NCBI GenBank assembly: GCA_036346225.1
Contig: JARFIW010001343.1
Location: 186,001-250,000, forward strand
DNA from: Platerodrilus igneus
Lineage: Eukaryota; Arthropoda; Insecta; Coleoptera; Lycidae
Length of the DNA stretch: 64,000 bases
Direction: 5' to 3'
Positions within the stretch are counted from its first letter, which is position 1, and every line of letters begins with the position of its first letter. A program made the position numbers and the translations under genes. The notes beneath the pieces were generated by a model. The model was not told the origin of the DNA and made no database searches. It worked only from the letters and a program-made list of their open reading frames with translations. This document shows, one piece after another, positions 23,391-34,572 of this stretch.

Positions 23391-23577
23391 GGCTAGATTT
23401 TGTTGGTTCAACGGGATTCGTGAACACTCTTCGTTTCTTCCTTTTGACAAAAGTATCATTATTTCCGAAAGAGGACTACAACAAGAAGATCCGCTAGGAC
23501 CGCCCTTATTTTGTTTAGCAATTAACGACTTAATTAAATGTATAAACACAGAGTTTAATGTATGGTATCTAGAGAGC
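23380..23577 (+). pseudogene. non-LTR reverse transcriptase fragment, broken at the YxDD box
   Basis: The plus-strand frame through 23461 reads GLQQEDPLGPPLFCLAIND then CINTEFNVWYL. These are RT motif 4 (QQGDPLGP in relatives, here with E for the first G) and the residues just before the catalytic DD box of a LINE reverse transcriptase different from the R1-like one beside it. The match ends exactly before the expected DD, where the fold-back element at 23578 begins. The upstream part (HSSFLPFDKSIIS) is open back to about 23400. The rest was not found at 27344. Confidence 0.7.
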
Positions 23578-23592
23578 TGGGTCAACTTGGCC

Positions 23593-23895
23593 GTTCATTT
23601 ACATTTCCAATGCTCCACCCGAAGGTACTACATTGGCCAGGAGGCGAGTTTTTTGTTGCCAGGAAATTTTGAATTTTGCCGAACCCTTGCCGTTCCAGGC
23701 AAGGTAGGGATCTTTAACGTGCGTGACAACACTCACACACGGGACCTCCATTTAACCTCTCATCCGAACGAGGGCGTAATTTCTGTGAAAAATGCTCACC
23801 TGCCATTTTTCAAGCAGTCGGCCGTGTCGGGATTTGAACCCAGGACCTTGGGATCCGTAGTCTTACGCTTACTACATTGATCCACGGCGACGCCT
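23593..23895 (-). mobile_element. tRNA-derived SINE with 15-bp target duplication
   Basis: Complete SINE in minus orientation. Its tRNA-like head is at the high-coordinate end: the B box GGTTCAAATCC, in the reverse complement, lies near 23838-23848. The body contains the reverse of CGTTAAAGATCCCTACC and ends with the CCAATGCTCCACC tail at 23609. It is flanked by TGGGTCAACTTGGCC at 23578-23592 and 23896-23910, a perfect 15-bp direct repeat that is also the terminal sequence of the fold-back element. Confidence 0.8.
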
Positions 23896-24049
23896 TGGGT
23901 CAACTTGGCCCCCCCACTTTCTGTTTTCTATTTTTCTTTCTTTCTCACCAATTGTGCTCGTTTTGTGCTCAATTGTGCCGGTGTTTGTTTGAATTGTGCT
24001 CATTTGCTTATAGCGAAAAAATTGAAAACAAATCCGGAGGGGCCAGGTT

Positions 24050-24300
24050 GACCTTACATGTAATTTTCCAATGCTCCACCCTGAGGTACTACATTGGCCA
24101 GGAAGCGAGTTTTTTTTTACCTGGAAAATTTTGAATTTTGCCGAACCCTTGCTGTTCCAAGCAAGGTAGGGATCTTTAACGTGCGTGACAACACTCACAC
24201 ACGGGACCTCCATTTTACCTCTCATCCGAACGAGGGTGTATTTTTGTGAAAAATGCTCGCCTAACATTTTTCAAGCGGACCGTGTCGGGATTCGAACCCG
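24050..24300 (-). mobile_element. tRNA-derived SINE, head-truncated
   Basis: Tail CCAATGCTCCACCC near 24070, body with the reverse of CACGTTAAAGATCCC, and a B box as ATTCGAACCC near 24290. The A-box part of the tRNA head is missing, replaced by array sequence. Confidence 0.8.
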
Positions 24301-24769
24301 GGACGGCCGGTCCCCGCGTTTTTTGAGTTTTCCAATTTTTCTTTAGTCCATTGAATTGTACTTGTTGTGTGCTCAATTGTGCCGGTATTTGTTTGAATTA
24401 TGCTCAGTTGCTTATAGCGAAAATATTGAAAACAATTCTGGGGAGGCCAGGTTGACCGCTGGCCCCTCGCCTTTTTTGAGTTTTTCAATTTCTCTTCAGT
24501 CCATTGAATTGTGCTTGTTTTGTGCTCAATTGTGCCGGTGTTTATTTGAATTGTGCTCATTTGCTTATAGCGAAAAAATTGAAAACAAATCCGGGGGAGG
24601 CCAAGTTGACCGCTAGTCCCCTGCATTTTTTCGCTTTGTCAATTTTTTCAGATTCCATTGAATTGTGCTTGTTTTGTGCTCAATTGTGCCGGTGTTTGTT
24701 CAAATTGTGTTCATTTGCTTATAACGAAAACCTTTAAGACAAATCCGCGAGACTGCGGTGGCCCTACAT

Positions 24770-24985
24770 TTGATTTTTTAATGCTCCTCCCGAAGATACT
24801 ACATTGGCCAGGAAGCCAGTTGGTTTTACACACGGGACTTACGTTTTACCTCCATCCGAAGAAGGGCGCATTTTTGTGAAATATGATCGCTTAAATTTTT
24901 TAACGGTCCGTTTCGTGAATCACACCCGGAACCAATGGGATTAGTACTCATAAGTGAACCTACCTAATCCACAAAGCCTCCGGCC
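24770..24985 (-). mobile_element. SINE, diverged and internally deleted
   Basis: AATGCTCCTCCCGAAGATAC, TTGGCCAGGAAG, ACACACGGGAC and CATCCGAAGAAGGGCGC match the SINE with a central deletion. The tRNA head region (24920-24985) is badly decayed. Confidence 0.7.
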
Positions 24986-25110
24986 AAGTTGGCCGCTGAG
25001 GTTCCGTTTTTGTTTGAGTTTTTTAAGTTTTTCGTAGTCTATTGAATTGTGCTCGATTGCACCGGTGTTTCCGTTAATTGTGCTCGAGTACTTATACCAA
25101 GAAATATGAA

Positions 25111-25863
25111 AATGTTGTTTATGTTACTCAATCAGAAAACACGAATTTTTGGTATGAGTCTGACAGTTCTGATAAGGTATAGACAAGTGCTGAAACACAA
25201 TTGTGAAATTTTGTACGGAATTGTTCAACAATTCAACGGTGACCGGATGTGGGGCATTCTAACTGCCACCCTTGCAATTTTTGAGTGATCCAATTGATTT
25301 TTAGTCCAATAAATTCTGTCCTCTGTTTACGCATACTATAAAATTCTCAAAACCAGTTGCATAATTAATATGCAACGTATGTAATATAAGCAAACTTATA
25401 GAATACAAACCCAGAAAGTCAGTTTTCAACGATAAAAACGCAAATATCATTAGTAACAAAAATTTATAAAGATAATTTTAAAAATAACAATGCGGTATCT
25501 ACCCGGGTCCCGTTATATTTGCGAGAATTGCAAGGGCTTTCAACTTTTAAGCGAATAAAGATAGATACATGCGGTTTTCACTGAGATGCTTCACAATGAC
25601 ACAAAATTTATTTGAACACATTCAGTTAGCCAAAAACAAAATTGCGGTTTATTCGAATTTTTCTTTATTGATTTATTAAATGTAGAATGTCCTGTATATT
25701 TTTTGATAAATCAAAAGCGATTTCTATCAGCTATATCAGTAGTTAAACGTGAAATTCTGTAATGTATACAAAGAAAAATTTGATGACAATAAACGATATC
25801 TTCTATTTGATAATTTCGTCTTCTTTTAAAAAAAAATTTACAAAGATTGTAACAAATAAAAAA
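25111..25863. other. central unique spacer of the fold-back element
   Basis: AT-rich. No motif, gene or repeat partner found elsewhere in the window. Confidence 0.5.
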
Positions 25864-25998
25864 TTTAAGCGAGCATATTCCACAAAAATCCGCCCTTCTT
25901 CGGATGGAGGTAAAACGTAAGTCCCGTGTGTAAAACCAACTGGTTTCCTGGCCAATATAGTATCTTCGGGAGGAGCATTAAAAAATCAAATGTAAGGC
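25864..25998 (+). mobile_element. SINE 3' part
   Basis: Inverse of 24770-24985 (GCGCCCTTCTTCGGATG-like start, then CCGTGTGTAAAACCAAC, GGCCAATATAGTATCTTCGG, AGGAGCATTAAAAAATC), at the inner border of the right arm. It is the mirror-image partner of the left-arm SINE fragment and shares its internal deletion. Confidence 0.75.
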
Positions 25999-26029
25999 CA
26001 CTGCAGTCCCGCGGATTTGTTTTGAAGGT

Positions 26030-27330
26030 TTTGGTTATAAGCAACTGAGCACAATTCAAACAAACACCGGCACAATTGAGCACAAACAAGCACAATTCAA
26101 TGGAATCATAAAAAATTGACAAGGCAAAAAGTGCGGTGGGCTAGCGGTCAACCTAGCCCCCGGACTTGTTTTCAATTTTTTTGCTATAAGCAAATGAGTA
26201 CAATTCAAATAAATACCGGCACAATTGAGCACAAAACAAGCACAATTCAATGGACTGATGAAAAATTGGAAAACTCAAAAAACGCGGGGGGCCAGCGATC
26301 AAGTTTGCCCCGGATTTGTTTTTAATTTCTTTGCTATTAGCAAATAAGCATAATTTAAACAAACACCGGCACAATCAGGCACAAAACAAGCACAATTCAA
26401 TGGACTGAAGAAAAATTGAAAAACTCAAAAAACCTGGATGGCTAGCAGTGAACCTGGCATTTGTTTTTAATTATTTCGCTATAAGCAAATAAGCACAATT
26501 GAAACAAACACCGGCACAATTGAGCACAAAACAAGCACAGTTCAATGGAATCAGAAGAAATTGACAAAGCGAACAAATGCCGGGGGCTAGCGGTCAAACA
26601 AATCCACCGGATTTGTTTTCAATTTTTTTTACTATAATCAAATGAGGACAATTCAAACAAACACCGGCACAATAGAGCACAAAACGAGCACAACTCAATC
26701 GACTGAAAAAAATTGGGACACAAAAAAAGCTTGAGGCTACCGGTCGACCTAGCCACCCGAATTTTTTTCAATTTTTTCGCTATAAGCAAATGAGCACAAT
26801 TCAAATAAACACCGGCACAATTGAGCACAAAACGAGCACAATTTAATGGAGTGGAAAAAAAATTGGAAAACAAAAAAAGGCGGGGGGCTAGCGGTCAACC
26901 TGGCCTACCGCATTTGTTTTCAATTTTTTCACTATAAACAAATGAGCAAAATCCAAACAAACACCGGCACAATTTAGCACAGAACAAGCACAATTCAATG
27001 GACTGAAGAAAATTTGAAAAACTCAAAAAAACCTGGATGGCTAGCGGTGAACCGGGCACTTGTTTTTATTATTTTCGCTATAACCAAATGAGCACAATTC
27101 AAACAAACTTCGGAATAATTGAGCACAAAAGAGGCACAATTCAATGAACTGAAGAAAAATTTGAAAACTAAAAAAAAAGCGGGGGGCCAGCGGTCAACCT
27201 GGCCCTTCGAATATGTTTTCAATGTTTTTGCTAGAAGCAAATGAGCACAATTCAAACAAACACCGGCACAATTGAGCAGAAAACGAGCACAATGGTGAGA
27301 AAGAAAAAAATTGAAAACATAAAGTGGGGG
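26030..27330 (-). repeat. right-arm tandem array (~149-bp unit, nine copies)
   Basis: Inverse of the left-arm unit. CCGGCAC landmarks fall near 26066, 26215, 26364, 26509, 26663, 26811 and 26961, a degraded one at about 27110, and one at 27263. Open frames through the array (rich in N-C-A-x-F-V-L-N-C) are periodic artefacts of the repeat. Confidence 0.9.
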
Positions 27331-27343
27331 GCCAAGTTGACCC

Positions 27344-28768
27344 GTTTCGTTTTCAAGACTTTAATTATTAAAGACCAGACTTCGCAGGAGAATTTGGAAA
27401 GCTTTGTTTTGTATGACTTGCGAGCCTGAAATAACAAGCAGCATTACGCCAGAAGTTATAAAACTTGAAAAAATGTGCGAAAAAATTAAGGTGTTCAAGA
27501 ACTGTTTTCAGTGGTCCTAACCGTTTATTTGCACTATATTGCAGAATGTTTTATGGAAAAACATTTCAGGGACTTATCTTTTCAAGGGTATTATTAATCT
27601 TTTTATTGTAATATTCATTTTTATTTTCAGAAACACTTGTACGGTACGGTGGTTTATGTATGACGATGCAGTATTTTCATGTTGCCAATAAATTAGAAAA
27701 AGTTAAATATCATTAATCAATTAACGAATCGGGGTTGGGCCTTATAAAGGAATTTTCCCGAGCCCTCCAAGGTATCTCAGCACGCACCTGGTCCTGGAAC
27801 AACGATTTCAAGAAATACTTAATTTTAAAAATTGGGAATTTCAACTTCACACGCATCTTAATAAACCTAAAGCTTTTTATTTATCATAACCCTGGGCCTG
27901 CGAATATTCTTTTGTATCTATATTCTATTAATATAACCTACAAATTACAAACATGCACATTTAAAAAGCGGGATCTGCTAAACTGTATAAGTATTAAAAC
28001 GAAAGTAATCACATACGTAAGAAACGATGTCTTTGGTTTCTGATGGCTTGCAGTTTCGTAGCCGTCGCCAACTCTCATTCTGGCGCCTAAGTTAGATAAT
28101 AATTAATCTGCATGGCATACTTACTGATTTAGCATTTTTATTGTAGAGTAATATAACGTATAGATACGTATGTACTTTTATGCAGCGGTACTCTTGAAAT
28201 GAGATTTTCTACATAACATTCTAACAATCTAAGATTGATTAACTATAAACATAAATTTTGTCACTAAATCATCTGGTGTAGGATGTAGTTTGTTTACATT
28301 TTCAAATTTACTCTGTTGCAAAAGTATGTTGTTGTTGCATGAAACATTTATGTTCATTCTTCTTTAATTAATTGCATCTGAACATAGTATTAAGTATTTT
28401 ATGGGATTATTTTGATAAAATGCTTAAAAACCTGGTTTCGTGTAAAAGTTGCGAACGAAGTGTTGCTGTAAGCAGGGCGGTGTCGGAGTATAGATATGTC
28501 GATGCGAACTCTATTTTAGCGACATACCCGATATAGCAAAAAATCGATATCGGTACGTCGATACGTATCCATATATTGCGTATTGGTATTCGATATATAA
28601 ATATCTGTATCACCCACCCTACAGTTGTAAAATCTTTTTCATCTAATATTTTAAAATGACAATTACACTATTTTATTCAGGCATAACCTTAGTTTCCACA
28701 ATAGCTTGAGAGACGGATGGATTCAAAGGGGGTGCCATTACCCTCTCCTTGGGCGACTTTATTCCGTA
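27344..28768. other. unassigned DNA
   Basis: No gene recognised. 28473-28621 has a repetitive CGATAT/CGTATC character and AGGGCGGTG against CACCCACCCT ends, possibly a small decayed element. Confidence 0.4.
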
Positions 28769-29375
28769 TACAGGGTGTAAATCTGTTTTGTATACATATA
28801 GGGAAAACACGTGCAAAATGAAACTGATAAATATTGGCTCCCCAAATTATTTTATAGAGAAATGGTAAAGGTATAATTTGTTAAGAATGAAATGCTGTTT
28901 CTTATGCCATGTTTATATTTTAAGTCCATTAAGCCATTTTAGAGATAATCTGGAAAACTTCTATCCTAGATTAATTTTATTATTATACGATCACAAGCAA
29001 CGGTCAGCGGGGTCACAAAATTGTATGGGTGACTGCTTAATAATGTTTTTCAATTTTTGGGGTTTGGCGATGATTATCTTCGTCAAAATTTAATACATTT
29101 AAATGTACACTCATTGTAACTTGTGTACCAAATTTCAAACTCCTAGCCCACAAGTTTAGTTAAAAAAGTGTTTAAAAATAGAAAACTTTTTCCAGAATTA
29201 CTTGAAAATGGCTTAATGAACTTAAAATGTAAATATATTAACAGAAGCAGCATTTCATTCATAAAAATTATTCTTTTACCATTTCTCTATAAAATAATTA
29301 GGGAAGCCAATATTTACCAAAGTTTCATTTTACAAGTGATATCCCTATGTATACAAAACAGATGTACACCCTGTA
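28769..29375. mobile_element. 607-bp MITE with ~190-bp terminal inverted repeats
   Basis: The left end TACAGGGTGTAAATCTGTTT and the right end (reverse complement TACAGGGTGTACATCTGTTT) extend into arms of about 190 bp that match with few differences (shared TGTATACATA, AAATGAAACT, TTTTATAGAGAAATGGTAAA, GAATGAAATGCTG). The element is bounded by TA on both sides, as expected for a Tc1/mariner-type target. The ~190-bp centre is non-coding. Confidence 0.85.
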
Positions 29376-29759
29376 TAATTTTAGTTTTTCAGATTTAATT
29401 CAAATACACAGTGGCGAAATTTTTTTAGCATATTGTTAAGCACAAAATTCTGGAAAAGTGCTAAATTTAAACCTACCCGCTATCACTTATACTAAACGAG
29501 ATCTCCATGGTTGCCCCCGAATTTGAAACACAGATTTATTTAAATTTTTTAAATATTCAATAGTTCCTTTTATTTTAATTTTTACAAAACTTCACGATAA
29601 TATTGTTAGACGACCCATCCAGTTAGACGGATTAAGTTTATAACCGTTTGCGTTATTATCGCAGCAAGTCCTCATTCTTACAATCAAAAATAAATAGCAA
29701 TTCATATTCATAATAATATTCGCTTTTTGTAAAACTATCTAAATTAACTCTTCTCTGGT
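29376..29759. other. unassigned DNA
   Basis: Nothing recognised. Confidence 0.4.
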
Positions 29760-30015
29760 ACTTTTTAATCTAGGTGCGTGAAGTTAGCCGCTCTTTTTTC
29801 GAATTTTACAAAAACGTTTGTGCTATAATTAGGCGCCATTTTGCACCGTTAAAATAAATTTTGCGCCCTCTTAGCATTCAAGTTATTTTGAAAACAAATT
29901 TTTCCGACCAAGTTCACGCAGCTTCACTTTTTCGTTTTTTCAAAAAAAATTTTTGCCATAATTAGGCGCCCACTAGACGCTATTGTGCGCCGTTAAAACA
30001 AAATGTTGCTCCCAA
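29760..30015 (-). repeat. left arm of second inverted-repeat pair
   Basis: Two units of a GCGCC-rich repeat (ATAATTAGGCGCC, CACCGTTAAAATAAATTTTG, CCAAGTTCACGCAGC) in the opposite orientation to 35280-35722. Confidence 0.75.
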
Positions 30016-30052
30016 CTGGACAACGAGTTATATTAAAAATAAAATAAACGAC

Positions 30053-30685
30053 ATGCTGTTTAAGTATTTTACAGCACTCAAGTCGTTGGCTTCAGATCAG
30101 GTGCTGTTAGAGTTTTTGATAATCTATATTGTTTCTAAAAAACTTGATCCTCAAACTTTCCGACAATGGGAAGTCTTGAAAAATTCTTCAGGGTCAGAGC
30201 TACCCACACTTTCTGAATTCAAAGAATTCTTAAGAAATTCCGCCAACTTGTTAGAAACTTTAGAGTTAAAACAAGTTAAAATAGAACCAGAGCGATCTAT
30301 AAAGCCGTCAAAGGCACATTCGAAATCATTCGTTTCAAATAGCTCTCGTACGTTTATTGTAAGGATGCTCATGCATTATATAGATGCGATGAATTTACAA
30401 AATTGTCTACAAGCAGTAGGATATCTAAAGCAAAGGCACTTCAAGTCTGTTTGAACTGTCTTTCAAAGGGGCATTTCCTCAATCAATGTTTATCTAAGTC
30501 TACATGCAAGAAATGTAAGGCTAAGCACAATACTCTTCTTCATAAGGAGAAAACTTTTAAACAGAAGGTCAACCAGAGCCTACAGCTTCGACGGTACCCT
30601 CTGTTGAGCCTAATCAAGCCATATCTGCATTTTGTGCTAATGGCGTACAAGTTCTCTTGCAAACAGCTATGGCATAAATAATCTC
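30053..30685 (+). pseudogene. BEL/Pao gag C-terminal part with zinc knuckles
   Basis: 30053-30454 resembles the capsid-like region of BEL/Pao Gag (KLDPQTFRQWEVLKN, LPTLSEFKEFLRNS). It shifts frame near 30400 into 30403-30681, which carries a CCHC knuckle CLNCLSKGHFLNQC followed by a second half-knuckle CKKCKAKHNTLLH. Gag would bind genomic RNA through these knuckles. The N-terminal half of Gag, the leader and the 5' LTR are absent: sequence before 30050 belongs to the inverted repeat. Confidence 0.8.
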
Positions 30686-31289
30686 CAATGATGGTAGATG
30701 TCATAATGTTCGAATCCCGTTGGATTCCGGTTCTCAATCAAATTTTATTCGTTCAGATCTATGCAAAGGTTAAACATTCATACCTCGTGATGCAAACATC
30801 ACAGTTTTTGGCTTAGGCAAGGCTATTGCTAGAATAAATACAAAGTGTGACGTCGAACTTTAGACGCTCCATACAAATTTAAAGTTTAAGGTTTCATGTT
30901 TGGTTCTTGAAGAAGTTACAGGTACATCTCTTAGCCTGTATGTCGAACGTGACAGTCTCAAGATTCCGCACAATATTAAGCTATCTGATTGTACATTCAA
31001 TCAACCTGGTACTCTCGATATATTGGTAGAATCACCATAATTTTGGAAGCTCTTGTGCATAGGGCAAATTCAATTAGATCCAAACCTCCCTATCTTACAA
31101 AAGACTAGATTGGGATGGGTTGTTTCAAGTCCTACAAACACATCTGCACACACGGTGCAGTGCAATGTCACATCCGTAAACAATCTTATTGATGCACTCA
31201 GCAGATTTTTGGAAGTAGAACATTATCCTGCTGAGAAAGTTTACAACGTAGAAGAAGTTGTCTGTGAAGCACACTTTGCACAATCGTAA
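30686..31289 (+). pseudogene. BEL/Pao aspartic protease region
   Basis: One frame with three internal stops. PLDSGSQSNFIRSDLC near 30715-30765 holds the DSG catalytic motif of retroelement aspartic proteases (DUF1758/A16 type). VFGLGKAIARI and the conserved end (FWKLLCIGQIQL, QKTRLGWVVSS at 31040-31130) follow. It processes the polyprotein in intact elements; here it is broken. Confidence 0.8.
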
Positions 31290-32293
31290 TTCCGATGGCA
31301 GGTTTATTGTTTCTATACCTCTGAAACAATCTCCAAAGGTATTGGGCGCTCAGAAGAGATTCTTCGCTCTAGAAAGGCGACGACATGCCAATTCCGACTT
31401 GGCTGCTCATTATAAACAATTCATACAGGAATATATTGATCTGGGACACATGTTAATTGCTGATTCCGAGCTATCGGAAGTCTCTTAATATCTTCCTCAT
31501 AATGGTGTCCTAAAAGAGGACAGTCTTACAACTAAACTTCGTGTTGTTTTTAATGGTTCACAAGAGACCACTTCTGGGCGCTCTTTGAACAGCATTCAAA
31601 TGGTTGTATCCACGATTCAACAAGATTTGTTTTCAATACTCGTACCGTTCCGCAAGCATGCCTTCGCTATTGCTGGCGACGTCGAGAAAATATACAGGCA
31701 GGTTGAGACAAAACCTGACCAAAGATCTTTGCAAAGATTTTGTGTCAATTTTTCACCGCAGACCCACTTCTTACATACAACTTAAATACCGTTACTTACG
31801 GTACTTCTTCCGATCTTTTCTTGCTGTTCGTAGTCTGACACATCTAAGCTATGATCATGCAGATTCGCTTCCTGATGTATCCAAGATAATCTCGGAATAT
31901 TTTGATGTTGACTTATTAACAGGTACTAGTACGCTTGAAGACGCTCGCAGTCTATGTTCTAAGTTAAATGAAATTCTAAGTTCAGGCTGTTTCAACTTGC
32001 GTAAATGGATTTCTAATAATCGAAGGGTTTGGGAAGGGATTCCAAGTTCAGATATTCATCCGGGTGTTCTCAGGCTCGGCGAGCATGAACACACAAAAAC
32101 TTTAGGTTTGATCTGGTCTTTTCAGTCTGATTATTTCATGTTTACTATTTCAAGTACCTTGACACAAAAGATTGCGAAACGCAGCATGCTCTCAGAGATT
32201 GCTCGAATCTTTGATCAGTTGGGTCTCCTTGGTCCATGTACCTTAGGAGCCAAAATCCTCATCCAACAACTTTGGTTGGAAAAACTGGATTGA
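31258..32293 (+). pseudogene. BEL/Pao reverse transcriptase, catalytic box lost
   Basis: It starts with the RT N-terminus (NSDGRFIVSIPLKQSP, ERRRHANSDLAAHYKQFI, YIDLGHML). Motif A is present (FAIAGDVEKIYRQV, catalytic D kept). A frameshift and a deletion follow near 31740-31800. The position of the YVDD box reads FDVDLLTG near 31900, so the catalytic pair is disturbed. The thumb/connection is well kept (CFNLRKWISNN, KTLGLIWSF, ARIFDQLGLLGPCTLGAKIL). It ends with a stop at 32291. Confidence 0.85.
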
Positions 32294-33130
32294 GACGATC
32301 TTGTTCCCGAAAACATTCAGCAAAAATGGAATTCGTATCGTAGCGCACTAATCAGTCTTAACGACCTGAAGGTTCCTAGACATGTTGTGCGCAAACAATA
32401 CACTGAGGTTGAGTTGCACGGTTTCTGCGATGCTTCCATGCAGGGGTATGGTACATACATTTTCATACATTCAAAGGACAAAAAAGTCTTACATCATATT
32501 AAGCTTCTATGCTCCAAATCCAAGGTTTGACTTCTGAAACCATTAACAATTCCCAAGTTAGAGCTATGTGGAGCTGTTCTTTTGGCGAAACTTTCTAAGC
32601 AAGTTCTAAAAGCATTATACTTGCAAATTACTCCTTGTATTTTCTGGTCTGATTCGGCGATCGTTTTAGGATGGTTAAAAACAAATCCTAATCTATTAAA
32701 AACTTTTGTATGTAACAGAGTTGCTGACGTGCAGCATCTTACACAGCATGGTACTTGGCGTCATGTACCCACCAAATGCAATCCTGCAGATTTGCTTTCA
32801 AGAGGCATCCGTCCTGAAGTATTAAAAGATTCAAGTCTTTGGTGGCACGGTTCATCTTGGCTTCATGAAGGCGACTCTTCGTGGCCTAACTCAAATCATT
32901 CAAGTGCTGAACTTCCTGAACTAAAGGGCGAGTTCACTGCAATATGGTTAGCACACCAGAACAATTTCCTTTTAATCGTTATTCAATCTTGTCTCGTTTG
33001 GTACGAGTTACTGCTTACTGCTTTCGTTTCGAAACAATTGTTTAAAACCCAAGGCAAATCGTTGCTTTAGTTCTCTTTCTACTGAAGAGTTTCAAGATTC
33101 TCTTCTTATTATTATAAAGCTTTCATAGCA
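32294..33130 (+). pseudogene. BEL/Pao RNase H domain
   Basis: In order: ELHGFCDASMQGYGTYIF (32410-32465), LTIPKLELCGAVLLAKLSKQ, FWSDSAIVLGWLKTNPNLLK (acidic D of SDS at about 32650), NRVADVQHLTQHGTWRHVP and CNPADLLSRGI. One stop is near 32527 and the frame ends at about 33068. The RNase H catalytic D/E/D positions appear kept locally. Confidence 0.85.
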
Positions 33131-33149
33131 AGATTGTTTCTCTGCTGAA

Positions 33150-34170
33150 TTAAAAATGTTACTACACGGTACTTCTTTAAAATCATCAGAGTTGTTGCCT
33201 CTTAATCCGTTTCTGGATTGTAAGGGTATGATGGTGGAAGACTCCACAATTCACAATTTGGTTATGACAAGAAATTTCCATTGTAACTTTCTGGGAAACA
33301 TCCGCTCTCGAAACTTCTTGTTTTGTATGAGCATCTACGACTTTTTCATGGTGGTCCGCAGCTACTTATATCCAGTCTTCGTGAAAAATATCGGATTACT
33401 GGTTGCAGAAATCTCGCTAAGCAACTGGTACACAAATGCTTTCGATGTTTTCGTTTTTCATCAAGGCTTAGTGAACCTATCATGGGCAACTTGCCTGTTT
33501 CACGTGTCAATCCGGCTTCTCCATTTCACTCAACAGGAGTGGATTGTTGTGGACTTCTTTTAATCAAAGACCGTGAGGGTCGAGGCGCAAGATCTATCAA
33601 GTCATACTTGTGCCTTTTCATTTGTTGTACAATAAGGGCATTTCACCTAGAATTGGTAACTGACCTAACAACAGAAACCTTTTTAATGGCATTTCGTCGG
33701 TTTGTTGCTCGTAGCGGTAAACCTTTACATGTCTATTTGGACAATGGCACTCATTTCGTTGGTACCAATTCGGAACTCAAAAAATTAGGTAAGTTTCTTA
33801 ACGATCAAGAAATTAATATTCTTGACTCTGTAAATGGTGAAGGGATCAACTAACATTTCATTTGGCAACCTGTGGGAAGCAGACATAAAATCATGCAAGT
33901 TTCATTTACGACGTGTGGTTGGTAGCACTTAATTAACCTACGAGGAAATGAACACATTTCTTACACAGGTAGAATCCACCCTCAACTCACGTTCCATCTG
34001 TCCTCTATCCTCTGATCCAAGCGACTTTCAACCATTGACACCGGCGCATTTTTTGATTGGCCGGCCATCCATGGCATTATCGAACCCAGATTTGATCAAA
34101 GTACCAGAATCGAGACTAGTCACCTTTCAAAAGGTTCAAAGGTTCCATCAACATCTCTGGACTAGGTAGA
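33150..34170 (+). pseudogene. BEL/Pao integrase
   Basis: 33323-33853 has the zinc-binding end (HKCFRCFRFSSRLSEPIMGN), the rve core with the first D in GVDCCGLLLIKD, YLCLFICCTIRAFHLELVTD, and the second D in VYLDNGTHFVGTNSELKKLG. After a stop at 33851-33853 another frame (33855-33930) carries the third acidic residue in GNLWEADIKSC. 33948-34169 is the end of the core (QVESTLNSRSICPLSSD, LTPAHFLIGRPS). At least two frameshifts. It integrates the cDNA in intact elements. Confidence 0.85.
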
Positions 34171-34427
34171 TTAAGCAGTATGTGTCAGAGCTTTAACATC
34201 GTTCGACGTGGCGCACATCTTCAGCTAATCTAACAGTGTACACAATGGTGCTAATCAAGGATAACAATTCCTCGCCCATGCACTGGAAGCTCGGCCGGGT
34301 TGTTCAGATTTATCCTGGTGCGGATGGTGTTAACCGGGTAAACTCAACACTAACTTCAGTTGGACTTCTGAAACGTTCGTTTGCTAAATTCTGCCCTCTC
34401 CCTATAGTGCGTGAGCGAGCGGCATAA
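34171..34427 (+). pseudogene. BEL/Pao integrase C-terminal domain (DUF5641-like)
   Basis: VYTMVLIKDNNSSPMHWKLG, RVVQIYPGADGVNRV and the terminal LLKRSFAKFCPLP are the hallmark end of BEL/Pao polyproteins. It is in a different frame from the preceding segment. Confidence 0.8.
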
Positions 34428-34572
34428 TTTAAACTTAAATTGTTGCATTTTTGTCTATGCAAGGTTTCATATTATGCAGTACTTAGGTTAAGTTTGTTAA
34501 CAATAAGTTGCATGAAACATCATATTTTTTAAATTTCTAAATAACTGTAAAATTTTTGCTTTTCAAATTACT

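Larger units (their letters stand above)
23911..25110 (+). repeat. left-arm tandem array (~153-bp unit)
   Basis: GTGCCGG landmarks at 23975, 24379, 24532 and 24686, with a degraded copy at about 25065. The unit includes TTGAATTGTGCTTGTTTTG, TTGTGCTCATTTGCTTATAG, AATTGAAAACAAATCCGG and a joining AGGTTGACCGCTGGCCCC. SINE copies interrupt the array at 24050-24300 and 24770-24985. Confidence 0.9.
23578..27343. mobile_element. fold-back element with arms of ~150-bp tandem repeats and embedded SINEs
   Basis: The left end TGGGTCAACTTGGCC (repeated at 23896-23910) and the right end GGCCAAGTTGACCC (27330-27343) are inverted copies. Inside each lie arrays of the same ~150-bp unit in opposite orientation: 23911-25110 left, 26030-27330 right. 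Both outermost units share a distinctive start with CTTTCTTTCTCACC and a C-run next to GGCCAAGTTGACC. The centre (25111-25863) is unique. No transposase is present. Fold-back elements with long subrepeated arms are known from insects, but this family is not one I can name. No target duplication was found around the whole structure. Confidence 0.7.

Noticed and set aside
23872..24626. Open frames of 85-131 codons in the fold-back region, and similar ones at 25865-27437
   Set aside because: They run through SINE copies and ~150-bp tandem units on either strand and contain only periodic repeat peptides.
28473..28621. Small hAT-like element with AGGGCGGTG/CACCCACCCT ends
   Set aside because: The ends match poorly and no 8-bp target duplication is present.
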